The position numbers and the translations under genes were made by a program. The notes below the pieces were generated by a model, which had not been told where the DNA came from, made no database searches, and saw only the letters and a list, made by a program, of their open reading frames with translations. From NCBI GenBank assembly GCA_031278675.1, contig JAITJY010000391.1:1-22958 (forward strand): DNA of 22,958 nucleotides. The letters run 5' to 3'. Below, piece after piece: positions 14,552 to 20,698 of this stretch; position 1 is the stretch's first letter, and every line of letters starts with the position of its first letter. This DNA is from Bifidobacteriaceae bacterium (lineage in GTDB: Bacteria > Actinomycetota > Actinomycetes > Actinomycetales > WQXJ01).

Positions 14552-15452
14552 GACATTTGGGCCGGTCAAGGCCCTCGACGGCCTGGATCTCAGCGTAACC
14601 CAAGGCCAGATCGCCGGATTCCTCGGCCCAAACGGCGCCGGTAAGTCCACCACAATCCGGATCCTGCTCGGCTTGATCCGCGCGGACGCCGCCTCCCCGC
14701 CGGTCCAAATACTCGGCCTAGACCCCTGGAGCAATGCCGTTGAACTGCACAAACGCCTGGCTTACGTGCCTGGTGACGTGAGCCTGTGGCCCACACTGAC
14801 CGGCGGCGAGACAATCGACTACTTGGGTTCGCTGCGCGGCGGAATAGATCAAGCCAAGCGCGCCGAATTGATCGAACGTTTCGAGTTGGACCCGACCCGC
14901 AAAAACCGCACCTATTCCAAAGGCAACCGCCAAAAGGTCGCGTTGATTGCGGCGCTGGCGGCAAACGCGGAACTCTACCTGTTCGACGAACCCACCTCCG
15001 GCCTAGATCCACTAATGGAAGCCGTGTTCACGCAGTATCTCGCCGAGATCAAACAGGCCGGGGGCACCGTGCTGCTATCCAGCCACATCCTCGCTGAGGT
15101 GGAAAAGACCTGCGATGCGGTCACCATTATCCGCTCCGGGCGGGCCGTCGAGGCGGGCTCGCTCGCAGCGATGCGGCACCTGACACGCAGCCGCGTCGAA
15201 GCCCAGTTGCGCCGCCCGGCGCCGGACCTGGCCACCATGGCGGGCGTCTACAACTTGGTGCAAGATGCCGACCGGGTTAGTTTCGCTTGCGACAACGCCG
15301 CGCTTGAGCAGGTAATGGGGGAACTGATCAAATTCGGGATCGAAACGCTGGTGTGTAGTCCGCCGTCGCTGGAGGAATTGTTCTTGTCCTATTATTCGAC
15401 GCCGGTAGATGCCGGCGGCGCAGCGGCAGACCAACGCCGGGAGGGGCAATGA
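14505..15452 (+). CDS. ABC transporter ATP-binding protein, drug/antibiotic export type
   Basis: A 315-residue ATPase of the DrrA/CcmA-like export class. Walker A GPNGAGKST is at 41-49, Walker B LYLFDEPTSGLDP at 157-169, and the H-loop in LLSSHILAEVE. The signature is atypical: YSKGNRQK (137-144) instead of LSGGQ, a variant known in this class of exporter ATPases. A C-terminal extension of about 90 residues follows the nucleotide-binding domain and ends in a typical SLEELFLSYY helix. I start at the first of two adjacent ATGs (14505, 14508), with AAAGGA at 14494-14499. The gene overlaps the TetR gene by 47 bases and the permease by four (ATGA). The substrate is unknown; self-resistance or xenobiotic export is the likely role. 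Confidence 0.92.
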   Translation: MMTETPQAIAITGLSKTFGPVKALDGLDLSVTQGQIAGFLGPNGAGKSTTIRILLGLIRADAASPPVQILGLDPWSNAVELHKRLAYVPGDVSLWPTLTGGETIDYLGSLRGGIDQAKRAELIERFELDPTRKNRTYSKGNRQKVALIAALAANAELYLFDEPTSGLDPLMEAVFTQYLAEIKQAGGTVLLSSHILAEVEKTCDAVTIIRSGRAVEAGSLAAMRHLTRSRVEAQLRRPAPDLATMAGVYNLVQDADRVSFACDNAALEQVMGELIKFGIETLVCSPPSLEELFLSYYSTPVDAGGAAADQRREGQ

Positions 15453-17080
15453 CTGCGGGCGTGGGCGAACTGACGGGGTTCGGGAAGCTGGCGCGCTGGA
15501 CCATCCGGCGGGACCGCCTGAGACTGGGACTGTGGTTGGTCGCGGTGCCAGGGATTGTCCTACCGTCGATCGCCGCCTACGGCGGCATGTTCGAGACGGA
15601 GGAGTCCGCGCAGGCGCGAGCCGCCCTGATGGGGACCCCGACGGGGACCGTGTTCGGGGGCCCCGGCTACGGGCTGGACAACTACACGGCGGGGGCGATG
15701 GTCGCCAATGAACTGCTCCTTTACTTGAACATCACGGTGGCGCTGGCTGCAATCTTGTTGCTGGTCCACGCGACTCGTTCCGAAGAAGAATCGGGAAAAC
15801 TGGAACTGGTTGGCGCGGCGCCGGTGGGGCGCCGAGCGCCCCTAGCAGCGGCGCTGGCAGTGGTGGCGGCGGAGGTCACCGCGATCGGATTGGCGCTGGG
15901 GTTCGGGGCAATGGCCTACCCGGAGTTGGACAAGACGGATTGCTTCGCAATGGGACTGGTGGTCGCAGCGACGGGACTGGCGTTCACGGGGGTAGCGGCG
16001 CTGGCGGCGCAGATCGCGTCCACTGGGCGCGGCGCCGCCGGCCTGGCTTCGGCCCTTCTGGGGGCGGCGTTCATGGCGCGCGCGTTCGGCGATACAGCAA
16101 CCGTCCAAGGCAGAGCGGACTGGATGAGTTGGCTTTCGCCGCTGGGTTGGGGCAACCGGACCCGGGTGTTCGTTGAACTGCGCTGGTGGCCCATCCTGTT
16201 GCTGATCGCGTTTGCGCTGGTCACAGGCGGGGCGGCGTGGCTGTTGGCGGCGCGGCGGGATCAGGGTGCTGGTTTGGTGCCAGCTCGCCGCGGTGCGGCC
16301 ACCGCGTCCAAGTCCTTGCTCTCTTTGAGTGGTCTGGTGTGGCGGCAGACCCAGACCAGCTTGGCCGCTTGGGCGGGGGGCGCGGTGATCCTGGGGGCGG
16401 CCATGGGGCCGGTGATCGGCGGCATGGGTGATTATCTGCGTGACAATCCGCTGATGGCCGGGATGTTGGGCGTTGACACAAGCGCCAGCACAGACGCGAT
16501 GATCGAGGGCTTCAGTGGTGTGATCATCTTGTATCTGGCCATGTTGTTGGCGGCCTATGCGATCCTCGCGATTGGTCAGTTCCACAGGGACGAGTTGGCG
16601 GGCTTGACCGCCCTGACGCTGAGTGGACCGGTCTTTAGGAAGCGTCTGCTGGGCGCCTCAGCGCTGACGGCGCTCGCCGGCGCTCTGCTAGGTGTGGGAT
16701 TGGCTGCGATGTCATACATGGTGGCGGTCGCGAGTGATCCAGCGGTTGACCGGATGGTTGTTCTGGGGATCGCCGGTGCGGGCTTGCGCGCCTTCCCGGG
16801 GCTGATCGCCACAGTGGCGTTGGCCGTGTTCTTGGTCAGTGTGGCGCCGCGTCTCGCGGCGCTCAGTTGGGTGCCGTTCGGCTATGCCTTCGTTTATGTG
16901 ATCCTGGGTGGCATTTCGGACTTGCCGCAATGGTTCAGATATGGCTCGCCGCTGAGCGCAATCAACTATGCCACGAACACCGCTGTCGACTGGCCCGCGA
17001 TCGCGGTTTTGTTGATCCTATCAGCGGTTTTATTCACTGTGGGGCGCCAGCGCTTCGCGACCCGCGACCTGGTCGCCTGA
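15449..17080 (+). CDS. ABC transporter permease, polyketide-antibiotic exporter type (~12 TM)
   Basis: A 543-residue polytopic membrane protein, about 12 predicted helices in two halves of six. Each half starts with a short amphipathic segment (FGKLARWTIRRDRLRLGLW; SGLVWRQTQTSLAAWAGG) and contains a conserved first-loop pattern (LMGTPTGTVFGGPGYGLDNYTAG in the first half, split here as GPGYGLDNYTAG; MLGVDTSASTDAMIEGF in the second). The motif ARSEEESGKLEL-like sequence (ATRSEEESGKLELV) is typical of the group annotated as exporters of polyketide antibiotics. It is translationally coupled to the ATPase (ATGA) and should form the transport channel with it. A strong inverted repeat follows nine bases after the stop. 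Confidence 0.88.
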   Translation: MTAGVGELTGFGKLARWTIRRDRLRLGLWLVAVPGIVLPSIAAYGGMFETEESAQARAALMGTPTGTVFGGPGYGLDNYTAGAMVANELLLYLNITVALAAILLLVHATRSEEESGKLELVGAAPVGRRAPLAAALAVVAAEVTAIGLALGFGAMAYPELDKTDCFAMGLVVAATGLAFTGVAALAAQIASTGRGAAGLASALLGAAFMARAFGDTATVQGRADWMSWLSPLGWGNRTRVFVELRWWPILLLIAFALVTGGAAWLLAARRDQGAGLVPARRGAATASKSLLSLSGLVWRQTQTSLAAWAGGAVILGAAMGPVIGGMGDYLRDNPLMAGMLGVDTSASTDAMIEGFSGVIILYLAMLLAAYAILAIGQFHRDELAGLTALTLSGPVFRKRLLGASALTALAGALLGVGLAAMSYMVAVASDPAVDRMVVLGIAGAGLRAFPGLIATVALAVFLVSVAPRLAALSWVPFGYAFVYVILGGISDLPQWFRYGSPLSAINYATNTAVDWPAIAVLLILSAVLFTVGRQRFATRDLVA

Positions 17081-17088
17081 GCCAAAAA

Positions 17089-17147
17089 GGCATAGAGAGG
17101 GCGCCGGGCCCATCGGGGGGAGGAACCGGCGCCACGGAAACTATGCC
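17089..17147 (+). terminator. Two-tier hairpin after the exporter operon
   Basis: GGCATAG (17089-17095) pairs with CTATGCC (17141-17147), and inside it GGCGCCGG (17100-17107) pairs with CCGGCGCC (17126-17133). The loop is G-rich. It lies right after the permease stop, so it is a reasonable transcription end. There is no T-tract, so it may be a processing or protective structure instead. Confidence 0.55.
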
Positions 17148-17157
17148 ATAAATCCCC

Positions 17158-17173
17158 TGTGATGTACATCACA
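17158..17173. promoter_or_regulatory. Perfect CRP/GlxR-type palindrome without an adjacent gene start
   Basis: TGTGATGTACATCACA is fully self-complementary and matches the CRP-family consensus TGTGA-N6-TCACA, including the central TA favoured by actinobacterial GlxR/Cmr proteins. Both flanking genes converge on it (exporter on +, upp on -), so no annotated start is within reach. TATGCT at 17184-17189 could be a -10 for a + strand transcript running into the repeats and antisense to upp. Confidence 0.6.
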
Positions 17174-17198
17174 ACTGCGTAGTTATGCTCAGAGCGGA

Positions 17199-17261
17199 AG
17201 TGGCGAGAGTGGCGGCAGTGGCGGGAGGGACGGGAGGGACGGCAGTGGCGGGATGGACGGC
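17199..17261 (+). repeat. 9-bp minisatellite with a canonical G-quadruplex motif
   Basis: Seven head-to-tail 9-bp units of the types AGTGGCGGN and AGGGACGGN run from 17199 to 17261. Four more units recur at 17323-17358. Within it, GGGAGGGACGGGAGGG (17223-17238) has four G-triplets with loops of 1, 2 and 1 bases, a textbook G-quadruplex motif on the + strand. No coding role is visible. Confidence 0.85.
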
Positions 17262-17421
17262 ATCGTCGCTCGGCTGAATCCCTGCGGCCTGGCGTCGGCC
17301 CTACTACCTGGCGATCCCGTGCAGTGGCGGGAGGGACGGCAGTGGCGGGAGGGACGGCATCGTCGCTCGGCTGAATCCCTGCGGCCTGGCGCCGGCCCTA
17401 CTACCTGGCGATCCCGTACAG
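17241..17421. repeat. Duplicated upp 3' end plus flank (two 84-bp copies, 97-bp period)
   Basis: Copy 1 is 17241-17324 and copy 2 is 17338-17421; they differ at three positions and have no indels. Copy 2 contains the real end of upp (last codons LYGIAR and stop, read on the minus strand). Copy 1 carries the same six codons with one change (LHGIAR and stop) but no upp body. The unit also includes part of the 9-bp minisatellite and the word GGCATCGTCGCTCGG. Confidence 0.94.
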
Positions 17422-18039
17422 CCGGTCGCCCGCGTCACCGAGGCCCGGGAGAATATAACCGCGTTCGTTGAGGCGCTCATCGACGGCGGCTGTGACAATC
17501 TTGAGGTCGCCGTGGTGACCGAGCGTCTCATCCACCAACGCCAAACCCTCCGGGGCGCACAGAATGCAAATGGCGGTCACGTCGCGGGCGCCCCGCGCAA
17601 ACAGATAGTCGACGGAGGCGACCAGCGTGCCCCCGGTGGCGAGCATCGGATCCAGCACAAAACACTGCCGACCAGCCAGATCATCGGGGAGCCGGTTGGC
17701 GTAGGTGATGGCTTGGAGGGTTTCCTCGTCGCGTTGGAGGCCCAAGAAACCGACCTCGGCGGTGGGCAGCAGCCGCGACATGCCGTCCAGCATGCCGAGC
17801 CCGGCGCGCAGGATCGGGACCACGATGGGCCGGGGCCGGGCCAATTCGACTCCCACCATGGGGGCCAGCGGCGTGTCGATGGCGTGGTCCTGGACTGCGA
17901 TTTCGCGGGTCGCTTCGTAAGCCAGCAAGGTGACGAGTTCGGCGACCAGGTCCCGGAATGTTGGCGAATCGGTGTTGCGGTCACGCAAGACTGTCAGTTT
18001 GTGGGCAATCAAGGGATGTTCGGCGATATGAACCTGCAT
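17401..18039 (-). CDS. upp: Uracil phosphoribosyltransferase
   Basis: A 212-residue type I phosphoribosyltransferase that makes UMP from uracil and PRPP (pyrimidine salvage, cytoplasm). The length is normal for Upp. Diagnostic features are HPLIAHKLTVLRD at the N-terminus, PILRAGLGMLDGM (uracil PRTase-specific), the PRPP-binding loop VLDPMLATGGT (128-138), and the C-terminal uracil-binding region PGLGDAGDRLYG. The ATG follows GGAGG with very short spacing. The gene diverges from tadA across 45 bp, and its 3' end is included in a 97-bp-period tandem duplication. Confidence 0.96.
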   Translation of the reverse strand: MQVHIAEHPLIAHKLTVLRDRNTDSPTFRDLVAELVTLLAYEATREIAVQDHAIDTPLAPMVGVELARPRPIVVPILRAGLGMLDGMSRLLPTAEVGFLGLQRDEETLQAITYANRLPDDLAGRQCFVLDPMLATGGTLVASVDYLFARGARDVTAICILCAPEGLALVDETLGHHGDLKIVTAAVDERLNERGYILPGLGDAGDRLYGIAR

Positions 18040-18084
18040 ACCTCCAACTTACCGGCGCCCCGCCGACCCGGGCACAATGGTGCA
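18040..18084. promoter_or_regulatory. Compact divergent promoter region of upp and tadA
   Basis: Only 45 bp separate the two starts. On the + strand TTACCG (18049-18054), an 18-bp spacer and CACAAT (18073-18078) precede the tadA GTG by six bases, and no ribosome binding site is visible, so tadA is probably leaderless. On the minus strand GGAGG lies just before the upp ATG; its promoter must overlap tadA sequence or that of tadA's promoter. Confidence 0.4.
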
Positions 18085-18642
18085 GTGACTGGTTTAGCTC
18101 CTGGGCATTGGGACGCCGCGATGGGCGTTGCGCTGGGGCTGGCGCGGGCGGCATCGTCCATGGACGATGCCGTCGCCCACCCTCCCGACGTACCAGTCGG
18201 TGCGGTGGTGGTTGGGCCGGACGATGCCGTCACCCACCTTCCCGACGTACCAGTCGGTGCAGTGGTGGTTGGGCCGGACGGTACCGTGATCGCCGGGGGC
18301 ACGAACGCACGCGAGGCTGAGGCTGATCCGACAGCCCATGCTGAGGTGGTGGCGCTGCGCGCGGCGGGGCGGGCGCTGGGGTCCTGGCGGCTCGACGGCT
18401 GCACCTTGGTGGTGAGCCTGGAGCCGTGCGCGATGTGTGCGGGCGCACTGATCGCTGCCCGGGTGGACCGGGTGGTGTTTGGTGCGTGGGACCCGAAGGC
18501 GGGCGCTTGCGGATCGGTGTTCGACCTGCCTCGCGACCGCGGCGCGTTGCATCATCCCGAGGTGATTGGCGGCGTGATGGCGCAGGCCAGCGCCTCCCTT
18601 TTGACGGAGTTCTTCGCCGCGCGGCGGCCCGGCTCGTCCTGA
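18085..18642 (+). CDS. tadA: tRNA-specific adenosine deaminase TadA with an internal 19-residue duplication
   Basis: A 185-residue zinc-dependent deaminase that converts the wobble adenosine of tRNA-Arg(ACG) to inosine. The deaminase signature is intact: HAE (residues 85-87, zinc ligand and catalytic Glu) and PCAMC (114-118, zinc ligands). The C-terminal region DPKAGACGSVFDLP is typical of TadA. I choose GTG 18085 because HWDAAMGVALGLARAA is the normal first helix; ATG 18121 would cut it. Oddity: DDAVAHPPDVPVGAVVVGP (27-45) is repeated at 46-64 with two changes, so the core strand VPVGAVVV occurs twice. The gene diverges from upp and lies just before tRNA-Ser. A related cytosine or guanine deaminase is less likely given the SLEPCAMC and DPKAGA motifs. 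Confidence 0.9.
   Translation: MTGLAPGHWDAAMGVALGLARAASSMDDAVAHPPDVPVGAVVVGPDDAVTHLPDVPVGAVVVGPDGTVIAGGTNAREAEADPTAHAEVVALRAAGRALGSWRLDGCTLVVSLEPCAMCAGALIAARVDRVVFGAWDPKAGACGSVFDLPRDRGALHHPEVIGGVMAQASASLLTEFFAARRPGSS
18149..18172. repeat. 24-bp perfect palindrome in tadA
   Basis: The sequence around CATCGTCCATGGACGATG (18152-18169) extends to a perfect 24-bp palindrome without a loop. Its right half is the beginning of the duplicated 57-bp unit. The palindrome could have helped to start the duplication by replication slippage (inference). Confidence 0.9.
18163..18276 (+). repeat. 57-bp tandem duplication inside tadA
   Basis: Unit 1 (18163-18219) and unit 2 (18220-18276) are directly adjacent, both 57 bp, and differ at three positions. 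They encode 19 residues each and keep the frame. The sequence after unit 2 (GACGGTACCGTGATC) looks like the ordinary TadA continuation. Confidence 0.96.
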
Positions 18643-18660
18643 CCTGGTAACCTTTCCGGC

Positions 18661-18750
18661 GGTGGCGTGTCCGAGTGGCCTAAGGAGCACGCCTCGAAAG
18701 CGTGTGTGGGGGCAACTCCACCGCGGGTTCGAATCCCGCCGCCACCGCCA
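18661..18750 (+). tRNA. tRNA-Ser (anticodon CGA)
   Basis: A class II tRNA with a long variable arm. The acceptor stem GGTGGCG (18661-18667) pairs with CGCCACC (18740-18746); the anticodon stem CACGC/GCGTG encloses loop CTCGAAA, anticodon CGA, reading UCG. The T arm is GCGGG-TTCGAAT-CCCGC. CCA is encoded (18748-18750). Serine identity fits the long variable arm and G discriminator. tRNA-Ser genes are common integration sites, and a recombinase remnant lies just downstream. Confidence 0.96.
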
Positions 18751-18813
18751 TGTGAGTCTTACTCAAACCCTCGGCATGGTTGCACCCATGCAGGGTTCCG
18801 CTAGCCCCTTTAG

Positions 18814-18845
18814 CGCCGCCCGCCTGGGCGGCGGTTTGTTTTGCC
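18814..18845 (+). terminator. Probable tRNA-Ser terminator
   Basis: CGCCGCCC (18814-18821), loop GCCT, GGGCGGCG (18826-18833), then GTTTGTTTTG. It lies 64 bases after the tRNA. The rest of 18751-19033 (283 bp) has a 10-bp tandem repeat (GGCCGGTTCG twice, about 18900-18919) and otherwise nothing I recognise. Confidence 0.78.
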
Positions 18846-19033
18846 CCTGTAGCCGCGCCTGGGCCGCTGTGTGGGCGGTTTGGCGCGGCGGCGGCACTGT
18901 GGCCGGTTCGGGCCGGTTCGGCGGCGTTTTGGCCGCCTGGCAGCGCCTGACCCGGCCTCTCGCCGGTGCCGGTTGCCCGCTCGAAGTCCTTCAGCGTGGC
19001 CACCGCTGGGCTGGTGTTCTAACCTTGCGAGGT

Positions 19034-19399
19034 ATGACCCCTGAGCGGTACCCGGAAAACCAGACGATGTTCGCGAGCACCAACGCCGCCAACGATGCTG
19101 TCGGTCAGACAGAAGACCCGGCCCACGCCCGCTTTGCCGACCTGCGCGAAGCCATCCTGCTCGACTACACCTATAACACCGCCCGCGCTTATTGGGGCGA
19201 CCTCCAGGACATCTGGGAATGGGCGCAGCGGCGCGGCAAAAACGTGTTCGATCTGACGGACCAGAACCAGCCACAGTATCGGACACTGCTGCGGCGCAGG
19301 CAGTACAGCGAGAACACGATCCGGCGACGGATGGTGGCTTGGGGGAAGCGGGAGGGGGCGGTTCAAGATGTCGCCGGCCGGGATGGTGCCATGCAATAG
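19034..19399 (+). pseudogene. Truncated tyrosine recombinase (integrase), N-terminal domain only
   Basis: 121 codons whose middle part looks like the SAM-like core-binding domain of phage-type tyrosine recombinases: FADLREAILLDYTYNTARAY (about residues 33-52), WGDLQDIWEWAQRRGKNVF, and QYSENTIRRRMVAW (about 90-103). The similarity stops there, and the last residues before the stop (KREGAVQDVAGRDGAMQ) look like unrelated sequence. No catalytic domain (the Arg, His-x-x-Arg and Tyr motifs) is found downstream in any frame. The ATG at 19034 follows GCGAGG. Position right after tRNA-Ser is what an integrated element would show. I read it as a decayed integrase that once used the tRNA as its attachment site. 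A small stand-alone protein with this fold is a less likely alternative. Confidence 0.6.
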
Positions 19400-19610
19400 G
19401 AGCAACGCCAACCCTTCGGCGGCGGGCCGCATGGTCACGTGGGTGATGTCACAGATCAACAACTGCACTCCGGATGGAGCGCCTCTCGCCAGCATCGCGC
19501 CTAGCGCACTTCACGCGATTCACCCGCGACACGCCAGGAGCGCGTCCCACACACGACGCGCGAAGATCGCTAGCCTCGCAGTCAACTAACCCCGACCAGA
19601 AAGTTGTGTC
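19400..19610. other. Stretch without a confident gene after the integrase remnant
   Basis: I see no gene I trust. The minus strand at about 19380-19495 reads GVQLLICDITHVTMRPAAEG, which vaguely recalls the start of a DDE transposase core, but the match is too weak to call. The base just before 19611 has no strong ribosome binding site. Confidence 0.35.
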
Positions 19611-19835
19611 GTGCCGGACAAGCAGGGCTACAGGCTCCGAAGAGAGGCAGCCGAGGAGCTTCACCTCAGCGAAGATCTGCTCAGGCGGCTGATCCGCGAG
19701 GGTAGGATTTCGCCTCCACCGAACCGTGTCTGGGGTACCCATGAGAGACCCAACTACACGGACAAATGGTTGGAGACCGTGAAGGATGAAATGGCCGCCC
19801 TTCGGGCCGCCGGACAAGGGAGTCTCTGGCGATGA
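19611..19835 (+). CDS. Small helix-turn-helix (excisionase/MerR-like) DNA-binding protein
   Basis: A 74-residue protein starting at GTG. Residues 7-32 (YRLRREAAEELHLSEDLLRR, then LIREGRI) have the pattern of the MerR/excisionase-type winged helix-turn-helix: a two-residue turn (LS) between helices and a recognition helix ending in GRI. A short wing-like part (NRVWGTHERPNYTDKW) and a final helix follow. Such small proteins on mobile elements act as excisionases or as regulators. The context (integrase remnant 200 bases upstream) fits an excisionase, but that is inference. The stop overlaps an ATG (ATGA) at 19832, where another short frame begins. Confidence 0.55.
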   Translation: MPDKQGYRLRREAAEELHLSEDLLRRLIREGRISPPPNRVWGTHERPNYTDKWLETVKDEMAALRAAGQGSLWR

Positions 19836-19850
19836 GCCGTCTGCGGTCGC

Positions 19851-20090
19851 GTGAGCAGGGACTTTGGTCAAAACGCAGCCGCTCTTATAGCATGTCTTCT
19901 CGTTGCAGTCACGATGTTGCCCCGGCGTGTCGTCAGCTCGCGCACTGCGGCGCAGAGGCGCCCAACTCCCGCTTGCGGCGGGGACAACTTGATACCAACA
20001 GTAACCAACCGATCCGGTCGCCAAGCGACCCAGGGGATGCACCGTGCAGAACCTGACCGAGGAGAGCCAGATGGAGCTTGCCGAGCTTGA
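19851..20090 (+). CDS. Possible small membrane protein
   Basis: A 79-codon frame from GTG with one hydrophobic segment near its start (AAALIACLLVAVTMLP, about residues 9-24) followed by an Arg-rich stretch, the layout of a small membrane protein with a cytoplasmic tail. No ribosome binding site is visible. The competing frame from ATG 19832, translationally coupled to the HTH gene, has no such feature. I recognise no family. Treat it as tentative. Confidence 0.25.
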   Translation: MSRDFGQNAAALIACLLVAVTMLPRRVVSSRTAAQRRPTPACGGDNLIPTVTNRSGRQATQGMHRAEPDRGEPDGACRA

Positions 20091-20662
20091 ACGCTCGTTA
20101 GAAGCGCTCAAGCGCGCGGCGAGGCAAGCGTTCGTGTCCCGCCCGCGACCAGCACGCTATCGCGTCAATTGTTCAGTTGAAGCGATCTTCTCGCATGTCG
20201 GCACCGCCAAGACGCGGCTGGCGAACCCTTCAGCTAGCCGATTCCAGGAGGCTCTTCTTGGTGCGCCTAGGGTACTACCCGAACCCCCGGCAGCACGCCA
20301 CTTGTCACGCCTGGCGGACAGATGCGTGGTCACACCTTTGTTCTCCAGCCTTTCTCGGCGCTTGCCCTCGTTCCTCGCTGCACTCACGACTGGTCCATCG
20401 TGCGCTCCCCGTCCGCCGAGGACTAGCAGGCAATGCCGTCACCCAGCAGCCTCCCACTTCGCCCGAGAAGGTGAGGGCTGCTTCGTCGCAATCGTCACGT
20501 CAGCCCGGCGTGCTGCAGACTGGCGCACTACAGAAGGAGATCACCCCATCGTGTCACTCGCGTTGGGGACAACCGCACACCGAGACCAATCGGCCAAACC
20601 GGCCGCAGCGTGCCTCAGGCGCCGCCTCAAGCAGCACCTGCCCAAGGAGGATGAAATGGCAC
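20044..20662 (+). other. Ambiguous stretch with two long overlapping open frames
   Basis: Two + strand frames are open here: one from GTG 20044 to 20799, beginning MQNLTEESQMELAELERSLE (an amphipathic helix, with AGGGG upstream), and one from ATG 20177 that stays open into the gene at 20699. Neither shows a recognisable domain, and both are rich in Ser, Arg, Pro and Cys, as out-of-frame reading of GC-rich DNA often is. The first 30 or so codons of the 20044 frame may be a real short or broken gene. An AAGGAGG motif (20643-20649) sits before ATG 20651. I would not annotate a definite product. Confidence 0.3.
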
Positions 20663-20691
20663 TTGACATGCGAAAACAGCAGGCGTACACT
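20663..20691 (+). promoter_or_regulatory. Strong sigma-70-type promoter of the unknown gene pair
   Basis: Exact consensus -35 TTGACA (20663-20668), an optimal 17-bp spacer and -10 TACACT (20686-20691). The expected start point, about 20698, is next to ATG 20699, so the message is probably leaderless. A short dyad TACACTTGTA (20686-20695) overlaps the -10 and could be a regulator half-site. Confidence 0.72.
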
Positions 20692-20698
20692 TGTATGT

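Noticed and set aside
17199..17421. CRISPR array
   Set aside because: The repeats are adjacent 9-bp units and one 97-bp duplication; there are no regular unique spacers and no cas genes.
17512..18084. Long upstream extension of the tadA frame
   Set aside because: It runs antisense through upp. TadA homology begins at about 18100, and GTG 18085 gives the normal first helix.
18680..19003. Minus-strand frame containing AAGFEPAVE
   Set aside because: This peptide arises from reading the tRNA-Ser gene backwards and is a known kind of false protein.
18662..19033. Coding frame through tRNA-Ser into the integrase remnant
   Set aside because: It translates the tRNA gene and its terminator; the recombinase-like part begins after ATG 19034.
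19380..19495. Possible transposase fragment on the minus strand (LLICDITHV)
   Set aside because: Only a few residues resemble a DDE core and no adjoining motif is visible; not enough to call an IS remnant.
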